IMG/VR virus record: IMGVR_UViG_3300046512_000174
Span: 1-64,000 of that record
Direction: 5' to 3' (one strand)
DNA length: 64,000 bases
DNA from: a virus
Shown piece by piece: positions 48,359 to 55,682 of this stretch; within the stretch, counting starts at the first letter, position 1; the number at the start of each line of letters is the position of its first letter. The position numbers and the translations under genes are program-made. Under the pieces are notes generated by a model. The model was given only the letters and a program-made list of their open reading frames with translations. It did no database searches and was not told the DNA's origin.

Positions 48359-48865
48359 GGTTACCGGGACGGTTTTTGGTGGTAACCGGTTACCGGAACA
48401 GCAAAGGTAACCATGCTCAGATATGAGTAAGCACACCTGTAAATGCTGGGTAGTTACCGGCAAAGTTACCACCTGTTACCCCTATCCGGTTACCTTTGAT
48501 GCAGTTACCTCGAAACCACCTGCAATTGCTGGGGTAACCGATTTGCGGTTACCGCCGGTTACGCCGCGTATTTGATGATTGCGCAAGCAATATAAGGGGT
48601 AACCGAGGCATGTCAGTTTTGCGGTAACCGGGTAACCCGGATCGAAAGCAAATATAAATTAACCCTCGGAAATATCATCCCCGACATCACCCCCTACAAC
48701 CCCCTCCAAAAAATACACGGTTATATATATCCAGTTACTGGTTACCTTGACCCTTATTATTATTATTTATTGAGTATCTAGTGATATATATAAAGGGCTT
48801 TTTGGGGTAACCAGAAAGGTAACCAAGGGGTAACCCGACCGCTTTTCCGGGGTTACCCGGTTACC
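48359..48865. repeat. GGTWACC heptamer array, 16 exact copies
   Basis: Exact GGTAACC or GGTTACC start at 48359, 48381, 48388, 48406, 48488, 48533, 48547, 48598, 48623, 48631, 48740, 48806, 48818, 48829, 48851 and 48859. Near matches (one base off) start at 48452, 48464, 48474, 48503 and 48557; GGTCACC occurs at 48261 and 48342. By chance well under one exact copy is expected in 500 bp. The heptamer is a palindrome around the central base pair, so orientation is neutral. Spacing is irregular (7-109 bp). Confidence 0.85.
48413..48430. promoter_or_regulatory. Operator site 10 inside the iteron region
   Basis: ATGCTCAGATATGAGTAA, one base from the consensus at the first position and strongly palindromic. 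No clear promoter overlaps it, so it may link repressor binding to origin activity or act as a transcription block. Confidence 0.6.
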
Positions 48866-49008
48866 TCTGGAAAAATGCGGGGTAGCAGCGTGCCATTGTG
48901 TTGCACAGGGTTGCGTGCAATCGCTGAATGGTTAATCATTCTTGGGGTACACCGACCATCCCGACGAACGGTGATTGGATCCGTTAGCGCAGCCCAAGAG
49001 ATAACCGT

Positions 49009-49590
49009 ATGATCGCCGGCAATCCCATTGACCCGCAGGTGGCTGTGATGCAATCGAATTCGATTGAGTACTTCACGTATCCCGAGCTGCCTGATCGTCC
49101 GATGTTCGAGTGCGCAGCACTCAGGGCAACCCTGCAAGTCGAGCGCTGTGCAGGGATGTGGACCGAGGCTAATGGGAAAAACCCACCAGAACGTCTGGCC
49201 AAGTGCAGGAACTGTCCGATCGGCGCGCTGCATGCCGGGGAAGTGGAGTTCGACGTGTCAGTGCTGCGGGGAACCGGGATCTGTTCTCGGTGCCACCGGG
49301 GCGGCATGCGGTTGATCGGCGGTGACATCTGCGTCAGCTGCTGGAACAGGGCTCGCGAAGTCATCGTCGGACGCAATGCCAAGGGCAAACCGCCCAAGAT
49401 TCACCCGCCGCTGGCACCACGGTCGATCACCGTCCGGTCAGGCGGCCAGAACATCACGATCAAACGTGAGCACTCGGTCAGCACCGATGAGCTGGTGGTG
49501 GCCGGTTTGAGAGATTGCACCCGGCAGGTTCTGTTCGGATTCAGTGCAACGAGAAAGGTTCCTATTTGCGTCCAAGGGGAGTTGTTCTGA
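49009..49590 (+). CDS. Cys-rich zinc-finger phage protein
   Basis: A 193-residue protein. The N-terminal half has FECAALRATLQVERCAGMWTEANGKNPPERLAKCRNCPIGALHAG, the middle GICSRCHRGGMRLIGGDICVSCWNRAREVIVGRNAKGKPPK, so two possible zinc sites. The second half is basic with beta strands (SITVRSGGQNITIKREHSVSTDELVVAGLRDCTRQVLFGF). It is the first rightward gene beside the candidate origin. DNA binding is plausible; family not recognised. Confidence 0.7.
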   Translation: MIAGNPIDPQVAVMQSNSIEYFTYPELPDRPMFECAALRATLQVERCAGMWTEANGKNPPERLAKCRNCPIGALHAGEVEFDVSVLRGTGICSRCHRGGMRLIGGDICVSCWNRAREVIVGRNAKGKPPKIHPPLAPRSITVRSGGQNITIKREHSVSTDELVVAGLRDCTRQVLFGFSATRKVPICVQGELF

Positions 49591-49991
49591 TGGAAGAAAT
49601 TAAAAATTGCGCGAATTCTCAGAATCCGAGCAGCATCGTCGACTTCGATGCCGAAAAACGTGCGCGCGAGGCTAAGTCTGACCAATCTGCGCAAGAACCA
49701 GTCTTCACGCTCATGCCGCACATCTGCCGACACTGCTTCGGCCGATTGGCGAGCCGTTTGAACGATGGGCTTCAGGAGTACCGCTGCACGAATTGCGAGA
49801 CGGTGACCGTGGCCCTTTCGCATGAGGAGGCCTGCTGCTGCGGGATGAAGATCCGCAAGCGCAACGGCGCCGGCCGCAGTGGTGGCCCGATGGTCGATGC
49901 AGGGATCCGCTGCATCCCAAACCCCGAGAAAAGTCCAGCATTTCCAAGCGCTTACGTCGCTTGCGAGGTGGTCAAAATCAAGCGACCCTGA
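49590..49991 (+). CDS. Zinc-ribbon protein, unknown
   Basis: A 133-residue protein. ATG 49590 overlaps the previous stop (TGATG) with SD GGGGAG. It has an acidic N-terminus, then a ribbon (HICRHCFGRLASRLNDGLQEYRCTNCETVTVA) and further Cys (EACCCGMKIRKRNGAGRSGG) resembling a degenerate second finger. Likely translationally coupled to the previous gene. Function unknown. Confidence 0.68.
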   Translation: MEEIKNCANSQNPSSIVDFDAEKRAREAKSDQSAQEPVFTLMPHICRHCFGRLASRLNDGLQEYRCTNCETVTVALSHEEACCCGMKIRKRNGAGRSGGPMVDAGIRCIPNPEKSPAFPSAYVACEVVKIKRP

Positions 49992-50076
49992 TTCGCAATC
50001 AGGGCATCTGCAACAAAAAACCCTTATAAATCAACGTCATTCCGTGCGCCGCTGGATTCTAGGGCGCACATAGGGC
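49986..50076 (+). repeat. Intergenic hairpin/GGGCGC element, copy A
   Basis: Hairpin CCCTGATT-CGC-AATCAGGG (49986-50004) overlaps the stop of the previous gene. About 55 nt further comes GGGCGC-N5-GGGCGC (50062-50078). Three similar elements occur downstream (54.4, 55.6 and 59.2 kb). Confidence 0.6.
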
Positions 50077-50116
50077 GCAGACCTTTTTCGCTTAACCCAG
50101 CGCATTTGCTAAGGCA

Positions 50117-50140
50117 TTGATCATATTTGATTGATATACT
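50117..50140 (+). promoter_or_regulatory. Rightward promoter with operator site 11
   Basis: Operator-like TTGATCATATTTGATTGA (50117-50134) is directly followed by the -10 TATACT (50135-50140). TGA before it gives an extended -10 (TGN), which compensates for the absent -35. It drives the deoxyribosyltransferase-like and methyltransferase genes. Confidence 0.65.
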
Positions 50141-50177
50141 TGCACCCTTCGCTGCACTCACGATTCGGGGGAACACC

Positions 50178-50606
50178 ATGGATTCATCACCGCAACCACG
50201 CCTGCCAGTTGTGTACATCGCCGGGCCTTACCGCGCCGCGACGCAAGCCGGCATCGAGCTGAACATCCAAGCCGCTCGGTCGATAGGCCTGCAAGCCATT
50301 CGACGTGGCTGGTCGCCGATCATTCCGCACTGCAACTTCGCGCAGCTGGATCTGGTCGACCCGGCCATTGGCGACAGTTTCTGGCTGGCCGCGACCATGG
50401 AGCACATGCGCCGGGCCGACGTGGTGCTGCTGGTGCCGGGCTGGGAGAATTCGACCGGCACTCAGGCCGAGGTGCGGGAAGCGAACCGCTGGAATATTCC
50501 GGTGTTCGGATCGCTCCGCCAGCTGCCGGACGCCACCGAGTACATGGCCGACTGTGAAAAAATCAACACTGTTCGCCGCGTCGTGATGGCAGGTTCGCCC
50601 ACATGA
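50178..50606 (+). CDS. Nucleoside 2-deoxyribosyltransferase-like (DUF4406) protein
   Basis: A 142-residue protein from ATG 50178. VVYIAGPYRAATQAGIELNIQAARSIGLQAIRRGWSPIIPHCNFAQLDL is the family start; DSFWLAATMEHMRRADVVLLVPGWENSTGTQAEVREANRWNIPVF carries the Asp/Glu (ADVVLLVPGWENSxGTxxE) nucleotide-handling motif. Such phage enzymes act on nucleotides or ADP-ribose-like ligands. It overlaps the methyltransferase gene by 4 nt. Confidence 0.82.
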   Translation: MDSSPQPRLPVVYIAGPYRAATQAGIELNIQAARSIGLQAIRRGWSPIIPHCNFAQLDLVDPAIGDSFWLAATMEHMRRADVVLLVPGWENSTGTQAEVREANRWNIPVFGSLRQLPDATEYMADCEKINTVRRVVMAGSPT

Positions 50607-51937
50607 ACCAGACCGAACTCCCATACCGACTGCACCTCGGCGACTGCCTCGAAGTCTTGCGCTTTCTGCCGGATAACTCGGTCGACAGCGTCGTGACCGA
50701 TCCGCCGTATGGCATTCGGTTCATGGGCAAGGCGTGGGATGGCAAGGACATCGAGGAGCGCACTGCGCACCGCGCCGGGATGCCATCGCACGACGCTGCA
50801 TGCGGCGAAACCGGTGGCCATCGGTCGGTCGCCGCCGAAGCGGGCAAGTACGACCTGACCCCGGACGGCATGAGGGCTTTTCAGGCCTTCACGTTGGAAT
50901 GGGCATCGGAGTGCTTGCGGGTTCTCAAGCCCGGCGGCCACCTGCTGTCGTTCGCCGCCGCCCGGACCTATCACCACATGGCGGTCGGGATCGAAATGGC
51001 TGGCTTCGAGATCCGCGACCAGATCATGTGGGTGTTCGGCTCAGGCTTTCCGAAGTCGCACAACCTCAAGGGCGATCGCGCTGGATGGGGAACTGCGCTC
51101 AAGCCAGCACACGAACCGATCTGCATGGCGCGAAAGCCTCTGATCGGCACGGTGCTGGCAAACGTCGCGGCGTTCGGGACTGGCGCGTTGAACATCGACG
51201 CCTGCCGGATCCAGACTGGCGACAACCTGAACGGTGGCGCCTACGTCGACGGCGGTCGCAAGTCGGTCTCGGATTCGCTGCGTCAGGGCAGCGGCATGAA
51301 CGCCGTTGGCTCATCGGCGGGCGAATACGTCCAGCCATCAGGTCGATGGCCAGCCAACCTGATCCACGATGGCTGTCCAGAGGTGGTGGCGATGTTCCCC
51401 GCCGAGGCCGGCGCATCCGCTCCGGTCAAGGGCACCGAGCCAACCGCCAACGGATTCAGTGGTGCGGTTTCCTACAGCGGAATGCGCGAGCGCGTCGAGG
51501 GTGCATTCCACGGTGACAGCGGCAGTGCCGCACGGTTTTTCTACTGCGCCAAGACCAGCCGACGCGATCGCAACGAGGGGCTGGTCGATCCCGGGCCGCA
51601 GTTCAAGCGCGGCACCACGCTGCGAAAGGTCGAGAACACCGACACCAAGGGCAACAACCATCCGACCGTCAAGCCTACCGACCTGATGGCGTACCTGCTG
51701 CGACTGGTCACGCCGGTTGGCGGCACCACGCTCGATCCGTTCCTCGGCAGTGGTAGCACCGGCAAGGCCGCGATGCTCGAAGGTTTCGAGTTCATCGGGA
51801 TCGAAAAGGAAGCGCCGTACATGGCCATCGCCAGCGCTCGGATCCGTCACGCTCACGCAGCCGCCGTCACCGCTGCCGATCTGGCGGACGCTGTCGCCAA
51901 CCCGGTGCAAGCCGACCTGTTTGGGTTGCTGGCATGA
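50603..51937 (+). CDS. DNA methyltransferase (N6-adenine/N4-cytosine type)
   Basis: A 444-residue protein. The catalytic motif IV is DPPY (33-36) near the N-terminus and the AdoMet motif FLGSGSTG (380-387) near the C-terminus, the beta-class order. Between them lies a large variable target-recognition part with Gly-rich stretches. WASECLRVLKPGGHLLSFAAARTYHHMAVGIEMAGFEIRDQIMWVFGSGFPKSHN is typical of phage solitary methylases. It probably protects phage DNA from restriction. No restriction gene is nearby. Confidence 0.9.
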   Translation: MNQTELPYRLHLGDCLEVLRFLPDNSVDSVVTDPPYGIRFMGKAWDGKDIEERTAHRAGMPSHDAACGETGGHRSVAAEAGKYDLTPDGMRAFQAFTLEWASECLRVLKPGGHLLSFAAARTYHHMAVGIEMAGFEIRDQIMWVFGSGFPKSHNLKGDRAGWGTALKPAHEPICMARKPLIGTVLANVAAFGTGALNIDACRIQTGDNLNGGAYVDGGRKSVSDSLRQGSGMNAVGSSAGEYVQPSGRWPANLIHDGCPEVVAMFPAEAGASAPVKGTEPTANGFSGAVSYSGMRERVEGAFHGDSGSAARFFYCAKTSRRDRNEGLVDPGPQFKRGTTLRKVENTDTKGNNHPTVKPTDLMAYLLRLVTPVGGTTLDPFLGSGSTGKAAMLEGFEFIGIEKEAPYMAIASARIRHAHAAAVTAADLADAVANPVQADLFGLLA

Positions 51938-52302
51938 ACGCCTGCAGCTGGATTCATGACGTCGTCACGCTGGCCGATGGCCGCAAGATCGCCAGCAACA
52001 GCGAAGAGTGGCGCGCAGAATGTGAGGCGCGCCACGTCCTGCGTATGAACCACACCGCGCGCACTGAATTCATGACCTTCATCGAACAGCGACGTGGCGC
52101 AGCTGCTGCCGAAAGCCTTCGCGCCTGCATCGAGGCGACCGAACCGGCCTACGTGCTGGAGCTGCCGAACAAAGCCCAGCGCAACGCCTATTTGCGCACG
52201 GTCGAGCTGAATCAGGGCGAGAACGCATCCGAGCACCTGCGCAACCGCTGCATGGACCTGCATGGCAAGCGTGAAGCCGCTTGTGCGGTGTCTGCCGCGT
52301 AG
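51934..52302 (+). CDS. Conserved small phage protein
   Basis: A 122-residue protein overlapping the methyltransferase by 4 nt. WIHDVVTLADGRKIASNSEEWRAECEARHVLRMNHTARTEFMTFIEQRRGAAAAESLRACIEATEPAYVLEL is a recurring phage motif with LxxGR/WRxECEAR, of unknown role. It ends just where the next promoter lies. Confidence 0.72.
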   Translation: MNACSWIHDVVTLADGRKIASNSEEWRAECEARHVLRMNHTARTEFMTFIEQRRGAAAAESLRACIEATEPAYVLELPNKAQRNAYLRTVELNQGENASEHLRNRCMDLHGKREAACAVSAA

Positions 52303-52317
52303 CGCATAATTGAGCAA
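52281..52317 (+). promoter_or_regulatory. Promoter of the small-gene cassette with operator site 12
   Basis: -35 TTGTGC (52281-52286), N18, -10 CATAAT (52305-52310). The operator-like TAGCGCATAATTGAGCAA (52300-52317) has one good half and covers the -10, as at the integrase promoter. It drives genes from 52353. Confidence 0.6.
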
Positions 52318-52352
52318 TGACGCCGTGATCCCCACGGCTTTATGGTGATCCT

Positions 52353-52472
52353 ATGAACGTATTTGAATTCATGAGTAAGCATCCGATCCTTACCGTCATC
52401 CTGACCCTGATCATCTGTGGCAGCATCAGCGACGCGTTTCGGGATGTGATCAGTGTCGGGTGGTGCCAATGA
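52353..52472 (+). CDS. Small membrane protein (39 aa)
   Basis: MNVFEFMSKHPILTVILTLIICGSISDAFRDVISVGWCQ; one membrane segment at 11-24. It is the first gene of a string of tiny overlapping genes. The SD is weak (GGTGATCCT). No homologue recognised. Confidence 0.65.
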   Translation: MNVFEFMSKHPILTVILTLIICGSISDAFRDVISVGWCQ

Positions 52473-52534
52473 TCATCCCAGTGTTTGCCCTGATGTTCTT
52501 GGCCCAGCACATTCTGCGCGGACCGCGCCGGTGA
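52469..52534 (+). CDS. Very short hydrophobic peptide (21 aa)
   Basis: Begins MIIPVFALMFLAQHI and ends RGPRR. It overlaps the previous gene (ATGA) and the next (GTGA), so it may be a genuine micro-gene or just a translational relay. Evidence is only position and start/stop coupling. Confidence 0.4.
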   Translation: MIIPVFALMFLAQHILRGPRR

Positions 52535-52677
52535 GACTGCAAGTGATGGCCGTCACCGGTCACTTCCAGTACGCGTGGACGAACGTGCAGAACATTCGAT
52601 CCGGCTACCTGCGTGCCCAGCGCTGCAATGATCCCGGTAAAGACCTGCCGTACAGCCGCATTCGGTGGAAAAAATGA
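52531..52677 (+). CDS. Small protein (48 aa), unknown
   Basis: GTG 52531 overlaps the preceding stop; ATG 52546 is the alternative. Sequence VTGHFQYAWTNVQNIRSGYLRAQRCNDPGKDLPYSRIRWKK is basic and aromatic. The longer frame from 52453 has no support. No family recognised. Confidence 0.5.
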   Translation: MRLQVMAVTGHFQYAWTNVQNIRSGYLRAQRCNDPGKDLPYSRIRWKK

Positions 52678-52766
52678 AAATCCTTGTCCTGCTGTACGCG
52701 CTGGATCTGCCGATTGAGTTCGAGATCCGCCGCCACCTGCTGCTGCGTATCCGGGGGCTTCGATGA
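52674..52766 (+). CDS. Micro-protein (30 aa)
   Basis: MKILVLLYALDLPIEFEIRR and ten more residues (HLLLRIRGLR). ATGA overlaps on both sides. Amphipathic; may be a peptide or coupling frame. Only the tight coupling supports it. Confidence 0.42.
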   Translation: MKILVLLYALDLPIEFEIRRHLLLRIRGLR

Positions 52767-53056
52767 GCCTGACCGGTCGCACGCGCTACCGCACCGGCTG
52801 GTTCGGCTGGATCATCCTGCAGGTCGAAGAAACAGCGCTTCAAGCACATGAAGGCACCGAAGGCCGTGGCACCGACTGGCTGCCAACGGGCCGTAAGTGG
52901 CGAGACGCCAAGACCGAAGACTTTACCGAGTCCAGTGTCCGTCCGCTCTTTCGTGATGCTCCAATGCCCTACCCGGGCCAGCGCCCACAAACCGAACGCC
53001 GACCGCTGCCAGATATGGTTCCACCGGCACCGCCCGCCCCACCAACCGGACGATAG
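52763..53056 (+). CDS. Small phage protein (97 aa)
   Basis: MSLTGRTRYRTGWFGWIILQVEETALQAHEGTEGRGTDWLPTGRKWRDAKTEDFTESSVRPLFRDAPMPYPG plus a Pro-rich tail. The core (RTGWFGxxILQVEE...G....W.RDA) is common in phage small-gene cassettes. ATGA overlap with the upstream micro-gene. Function unknown. Confidence 0.7.
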   Translation: MSLTGRTRYRTGWFGWIILQVEETALQAHEGTEGRGTDWLPTGRKWRDAKTEDFTESSVRPLFRDAPMPYPGQRPQTERRPLPDMVPPAPPAPPTGR

Positions 53057-53061
53057 ACCAC

Positions 53062-53253
53062 ATGACCCAACCGACCACGATGAAACGCCTGTACGCCGAC
53101 GATGGCAGCTACGCCGGTGTTTGCGCCGTCACCGCTGATGATCGCATTGCTCAGATGTTCCGCTATCGCCCGGGCGTCCGAATGGAGCTGACCCGCATGT
53201 CCATGGCCGTGCGCCTTGGGATCACCCGTATTCTTCTGGAGCGTCGCGCATGA
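53062..53253 (+). CDS. Small protein (63 aa), unknown
   Basis: MTQPTTMKRLYADDGSYAGVCAVTADDRIAQMFRYRPGVRMELTRMSMAVRLGITRILLERRA. A compact mixed fold with a basic C-terminus. It overlaps the next gene by 4 nt. Not recognised. Confidence 0.62.
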   Translation: MTQPTTMKRLYADDGSYAGVCAVTADDRIAQMFRYRPGVRMELTRMSMAVRLGITRILLERRA

Positions 53254-53732
53254 GCGTTATGAAAACCGAGGTGTTCGAAACCCTTAATCAGCGGATCATC
53301 GTCGAGACGCCCGTGGTCACCCGCGAGCAGCTGCAAGCCGCGCTGAGCTGCTTCGTGGGGCGACTGGTTACACCAGAGCTTCAAAGGGATATGCAGGTTA
53401 CGGTCACTATGCTGCTCGCGCCTAAGATCACCATCGAGGAATGCTTGCCACGGAGCAGCCTGTTGATCCAGCTGCCGCTCTACCAGCACATCTCGGTCGG
53501 CCATCGGCAAGTACGCGCGCTGAAGGTATCCGCTGTCATCCCGAACCCGCGCGGCATCGAACTGCACTTCGAGAACACCCGCTACGCGCCGATTCAGGTT
53601 TCCAACCGCTGGAACATCGACTGGGCGCCAGAGCCGGGTGGCTACTACGGCCATGCTGAGAATGGCGAGCCGTTCTACATGGGCGCCGATGGCTTCAAGG
53701 AAAACTACACCATGATCGAGGTCGGCGCATGA
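53250..53732 (+). CDS. Hypothetical phage protein
   Basis: A 160-residue protein with beta-rich content (LQRDMQVTVTMLLAPKITIEECLPRSSLLIQLPLYQHISVGHRQVRALKVSAVIPNPRGIELHFEN). It overlaps its neighbours by 4 nt each. No family recognised. Confidence 0.66.
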   Translation: MSVMKTEVFETLNQRIIVETPVVTREQLQAALSCFVGRLVTPELQRDMQVTVTMLLAPKITIEECLPRSSLLIQLPLYQHISVGHRQVRALKVSAVIPNPRGIELHFENTRYAPIQVSNRWNIDWAPEPGGYYGHAENGEPFYMGADGFKENYTMIEVGA

Positions 53733-53986
53733 ACCTGTCCCGCGTGCTCGACATCCTGATCCCGCGCTTCATGACCGAGGACGCAGCGGCTGATCTCCAC
53801 TTCTGCGATCACTGCAACAAGCCGCACCCGCAACCAGTCTGCTCGATGAAGGATATCGAACCCGGCGAGGTCTTCGCGGGCATCATGACCGTGCGGTTCT
53901 TCAACCTGTTCGGCCTGTCGCTGTTCCCGCGCTTCGACGGCGTGATGCGACCATGGGTCAACCCCCACGACAAGGCTGAGCCCTGA
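53729..53986 (+). CDS. Small Cys-containing protein (85 aa)
   Basis: MNLSRVLDILIPRFMTEDAAADLHFCDHCNKPHPQPVCSMKDIEPGEVFAGIMTVRFFNLFGLSLFPRFDGVMRPWVNP. CDHC plus a later Cys and His may bind a metal. A C-terminal hydrophobic stretch may be amphipathic. Not recognised. Confidence 0.63.
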   Translation: MNLSRVLDILIPRFMTEDAAADLHFCDHCNKPHPQPVCSMKDIEPGEVFAGIMTVRFFNLFGLSLFPRFDGVMRPWVNPHDKAEP

Positions 53987-54423
53987 TGGCGAACATTGAC
54001 GAAATCCGGCAGGACCGGTCGGCCGACCGCGACGCCATTCAAGCACAGATGGATGACTACCTGCGCAATGGCGGCATGATCAGCAAGGTGGACTGGGCCG
54101 GCAACGTTGTCGGCTTTGCCAGCGAGACACCATCCGGACCTCGCCCGATTCCGAAGGGCATGAACTTCAATCCGCCGATCAATAGCGATCGAACGGCGAA
54201 GCTCGCTCCCACAGTGCCAGCCCCGGCCAGCAAGGCTTTGCCGGTCAAAAAGGTCGAGTTCGCTCCCACAGTGGAAATCGCACCGGCGCCGGTCACTCGC
54301 CGGGTGAAGCCAGCGCCGACCTCCACCGTCATCGATATCGTGCCCGAGCTGCGCCGCATCCGCGCTGACGCCGAGCGCGCACTGGCTCGGCTGAACGCCG
54401 CTGCCGAAAGGCGAACCGCGTGA
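53986..54423 (+). CDS. Low-complexity phage protein with basic/Pro-rich middle
   Basis: A 145-residue protein. An N-terminal helical part (IDEIRQDRSADRDAIQAQMDDYLRNGGMISKVDWAGNVVGF) leads to a Pro/Ala/Lys-rich, probably disordered region (about 65-115) and a charged C-terminal helix (IDIVPELRRIRADAERALARLNAAAERR). It overlaps its upstream neighbour by one base. Function unknown. Confidence 0.63.
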   Translation: MANIDEIRQDRSADRDAIQAQMDDYLRNGGMISKVDWAGNVVGFASETPSGPRPIPKGMNFNPPINSDRTAKLAPTVPAPASKALPVKKVEFAPTVEIAPAPVTRRVKPAPTSTVIDIVPELRRIRADAERALARLNAAAERRTA

Positions 54424-54517
54424 CAACCCTGACCAGTGATCAGGGTGTCAGAGGCGCAAACACCCGCAGACGCTGACCGCCTGCGTACACACCGACAGTT
54501 CGGGCGCCATAAGGGCG
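54424..54517 (+). repeat. Intergenic hairpin/GGGCGC element, copy B
   Basis: CCCTGA-N7-TCAGGG (54428-54446), then 50-odd nt, then GGGCGC-N5-GGGCGC (54502-54518). Same layout and spacing as copy A. Confidence 0.6.
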
Positions 54518-54536
54518 CGAAGCCATGGAGAACCGC

Positions 54537-54713
54537 ATGATCGAGACACCTGAAAACTGGGAGGTACTGGCCAAGTCGCTGAGCGATCCGCGCGCCAACC
54601 ACCAGTGCAAGACCTGCAGCGGCAAGGGCATTCACAAATGCCCCGGCTCGAAACCGGCACCAGTTCGCTCGGTCGCCGATCATGAGGAACTGCTGGCCAA
54701 GGCCGATCGATGA
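54537..54713 (+). CDS. Small Cys-rich zinc-type protein (58 aa)
   Basis: ATG 54537 has SD GGAG 8 nt upstream. MIETPENWEVLAKSLSDPRANHQCKTCSGKGIHKCPGSKPAP... contains CKTCSGKG and KCPG, a single DnaJ-like knuckle. It overlaps the next gene by 4 nt. Function unknown. Confidence 0.66.
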   Translation: MIETPENWEVLAKSLSDPRANHQCKTCSGKGIHKCPGSKPAPVRSVADHEELLAKADR

Positions 54714-55006
54714 GCAGCGTATTCCACGGCGAGCCGGGCGGCCATGCCCGGTCTGTGCGCGACGTCACCTTCGGAACACCGAAGCGGCCATCGACCGGCA
54801 ACCAGAAAGGGCACAAGCCGCTGCTGACCGACGCGGAAATCCTTGAGATGCGTGCGCTCAGTGAATTCTCCGGCTGGACTCGCGAGCAGCTGATGGCTCG
54901 TTTCGTCGTCGATTACGACATGGTGTACCGCGTGCTGTCGGGCGTGACCCGGTCGCGCTTGGTCGCCACCCGCAAACACCTACCGAAGAATCTGGAGTCC
55001 GCATGA
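54710..55006 (+). CDS. HTH-like small protein
   Basis: A 98-residue protein. The second half (LLTDAEILEMRALSEFSGWTREQLMARFVVDYDMVYRVLSGVTRSRLVATRKH) is a helix-turn-helix of the type used to read DNA near recombination or small terminase proteins. The first half is Gly-rich and flexible. A regulatory role is possible, but no target is seen. Confidence 0.64.
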   Translation: MSSVFHGEPGGHARSVRDVTFGTPKRPSTGNQKGHKPLLTDAEILEMRALSEFSGWTREQLMARFVVDYDMVYRVLSGVTRSRLVATRKHLPKNLESA

Positions 55007-55275
55007 TCGACAAAGAGCTGTCGCTGATCGTTTACCCGGTTGAACTGGGTGAGGATCCGCCATTCTGGGTGGCTGAGTCTCAGCACTTCAAGTACCTGCA
55101 CCCGCTCGACGGCAAGGAGGAGGCTTTCCGCTTTCAGCAGAAGGGCGCCAGCGCAGAGGAGGCGCGTGAGAAGGCGCAGAAGCAGCTGGACTGGTTCAAT
55201 GGCGATCGAGGTCACTGCATCACCGAGATCGAAGACTTCACCGCCGAGCAGCTGGCCAAGGTGACGCCGGTATGA
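55003..55275 (+). CDS. Small hypothetical protein (90 aa)
   Basis: MIDKELSLIVYPVELGEDPPFWVAESQHFKYLHPLDGKEEAFRFQQKGASAEEAREKAQKQLDWFNGD... The motif EDPPFWVAES ... ASAEEAxxxAQKQL is shared by DUF1902-like small proteins, here only as a resemblance. Overlaps neighbours by 4 nt. Confidence 0.62.
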   Translation: MIDKELSLIVYPVELGEDPPFWVAESQHFKYLHPLDGKEEAFRFQQKGASAEEAREKAQKQLDWFNGDRGHCITEIEDFTAEQLAKVTPV

Positions 55276-55577
55276 GCCAAAGAGCGGAGTACCTCGACTA
55301 TGCGACTCTGGACAGCGGAATGATGCATCGCGTGCGGGTGCGCGCCGAGACCGTCGATATCGGTGAAGCGAAGGACGTTCCTTGCGGCCCGGTAGCTGTC
55401 GCCCTGACCCACTTGAACTACGGCTGGTATTCGTGGCGCCAGAAAGCCGAGTTCGGATTCATGCGACTGGTGCGCCGCAAGCCTCTCGCGGCACAAACGG
55501 CCGCACTCATCTCGCACGACCGGATTCTCAACGGTCAGATCGCGTCGCGCGGGCTGGTGGATTTTTACATCACCTGA
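55272..55577 (+). CDS. Hypothetical phage protein (101 aa)
   Basis: MSQRAEYLDYATLDSGMMHRVRVRAETVDIGEAKDVPCGPVAVALTHLNYGWYSWRQKAEFGFMRLVRRKPLAAQTAALISHDRILNG. Mixed fold, basic. Its stop is close to element C. No family recognised. Confidence 0.64.
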   Translation: MSQRAEYLDYATLDSGMMHRVRVRAETVDIGEAKDVPCGPVAVALTHLNYGWYSWRQKAEFGFMRLVRRKPLAAQTAALISHDRILNGQIASRGLVDFYIT

Positions 55578-55662
55578 TACGGAATCAGGGCGTCAGCCTG
55601 CTGTGCGATCAATAGACACTGATGGCTTAAACGCTGAACTTCACTTCGGGCGCCAACCGGGC
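55571..55662 (+). repeat. Intergenic hairpin/GGGCGC element, copy C
   Basis: CCTGAT-ACGG-AATCAGG (55572-55589), then GGGCGC-N5-GGGCGC (55648-55664). The previous gene's stop lies inside the hairpin. Confidence 0.58.
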
Positions 55663-55682
55663 GCAAAAATCAAGGGGTATGC

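Larger units (their letters stand above)
48107..49008. other. Large divergent intergenic region (candidate replication origin)
   Basis: About 900 bp without a credible gene between the leftward unit 5 promoter and the rightward gene at 49009. It contains the GGTWACC array (48359-48865), one operator-like site (48413-48430), and AT-rich segments at about 48645-48672, 48717-48735 and 48750-48800 (runs of TTATTATTATTA and TATATATAA). A pyrimidine tract (48680-48710) also lies there. Iterons beside easily melted DNA in a divergent gap is the usual layout of an iteron-type origin. Its function is inferred. Confidence 0.6.

Noticed and set aside
48163-48426. 87-codon plus-strand frame in the origin region
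   Set aside because: No SD, runs into the iteron array and an operator, Arg/Pro/Thr-rich without domain pattern; likely random.
48359-48865. Reading the GGTWACC array as a CRISPR array
   Set aside because: The repeats are only 7 bp, palindromic, and irregularly spaced (7-109 bp); no cas genes or constant spacers.
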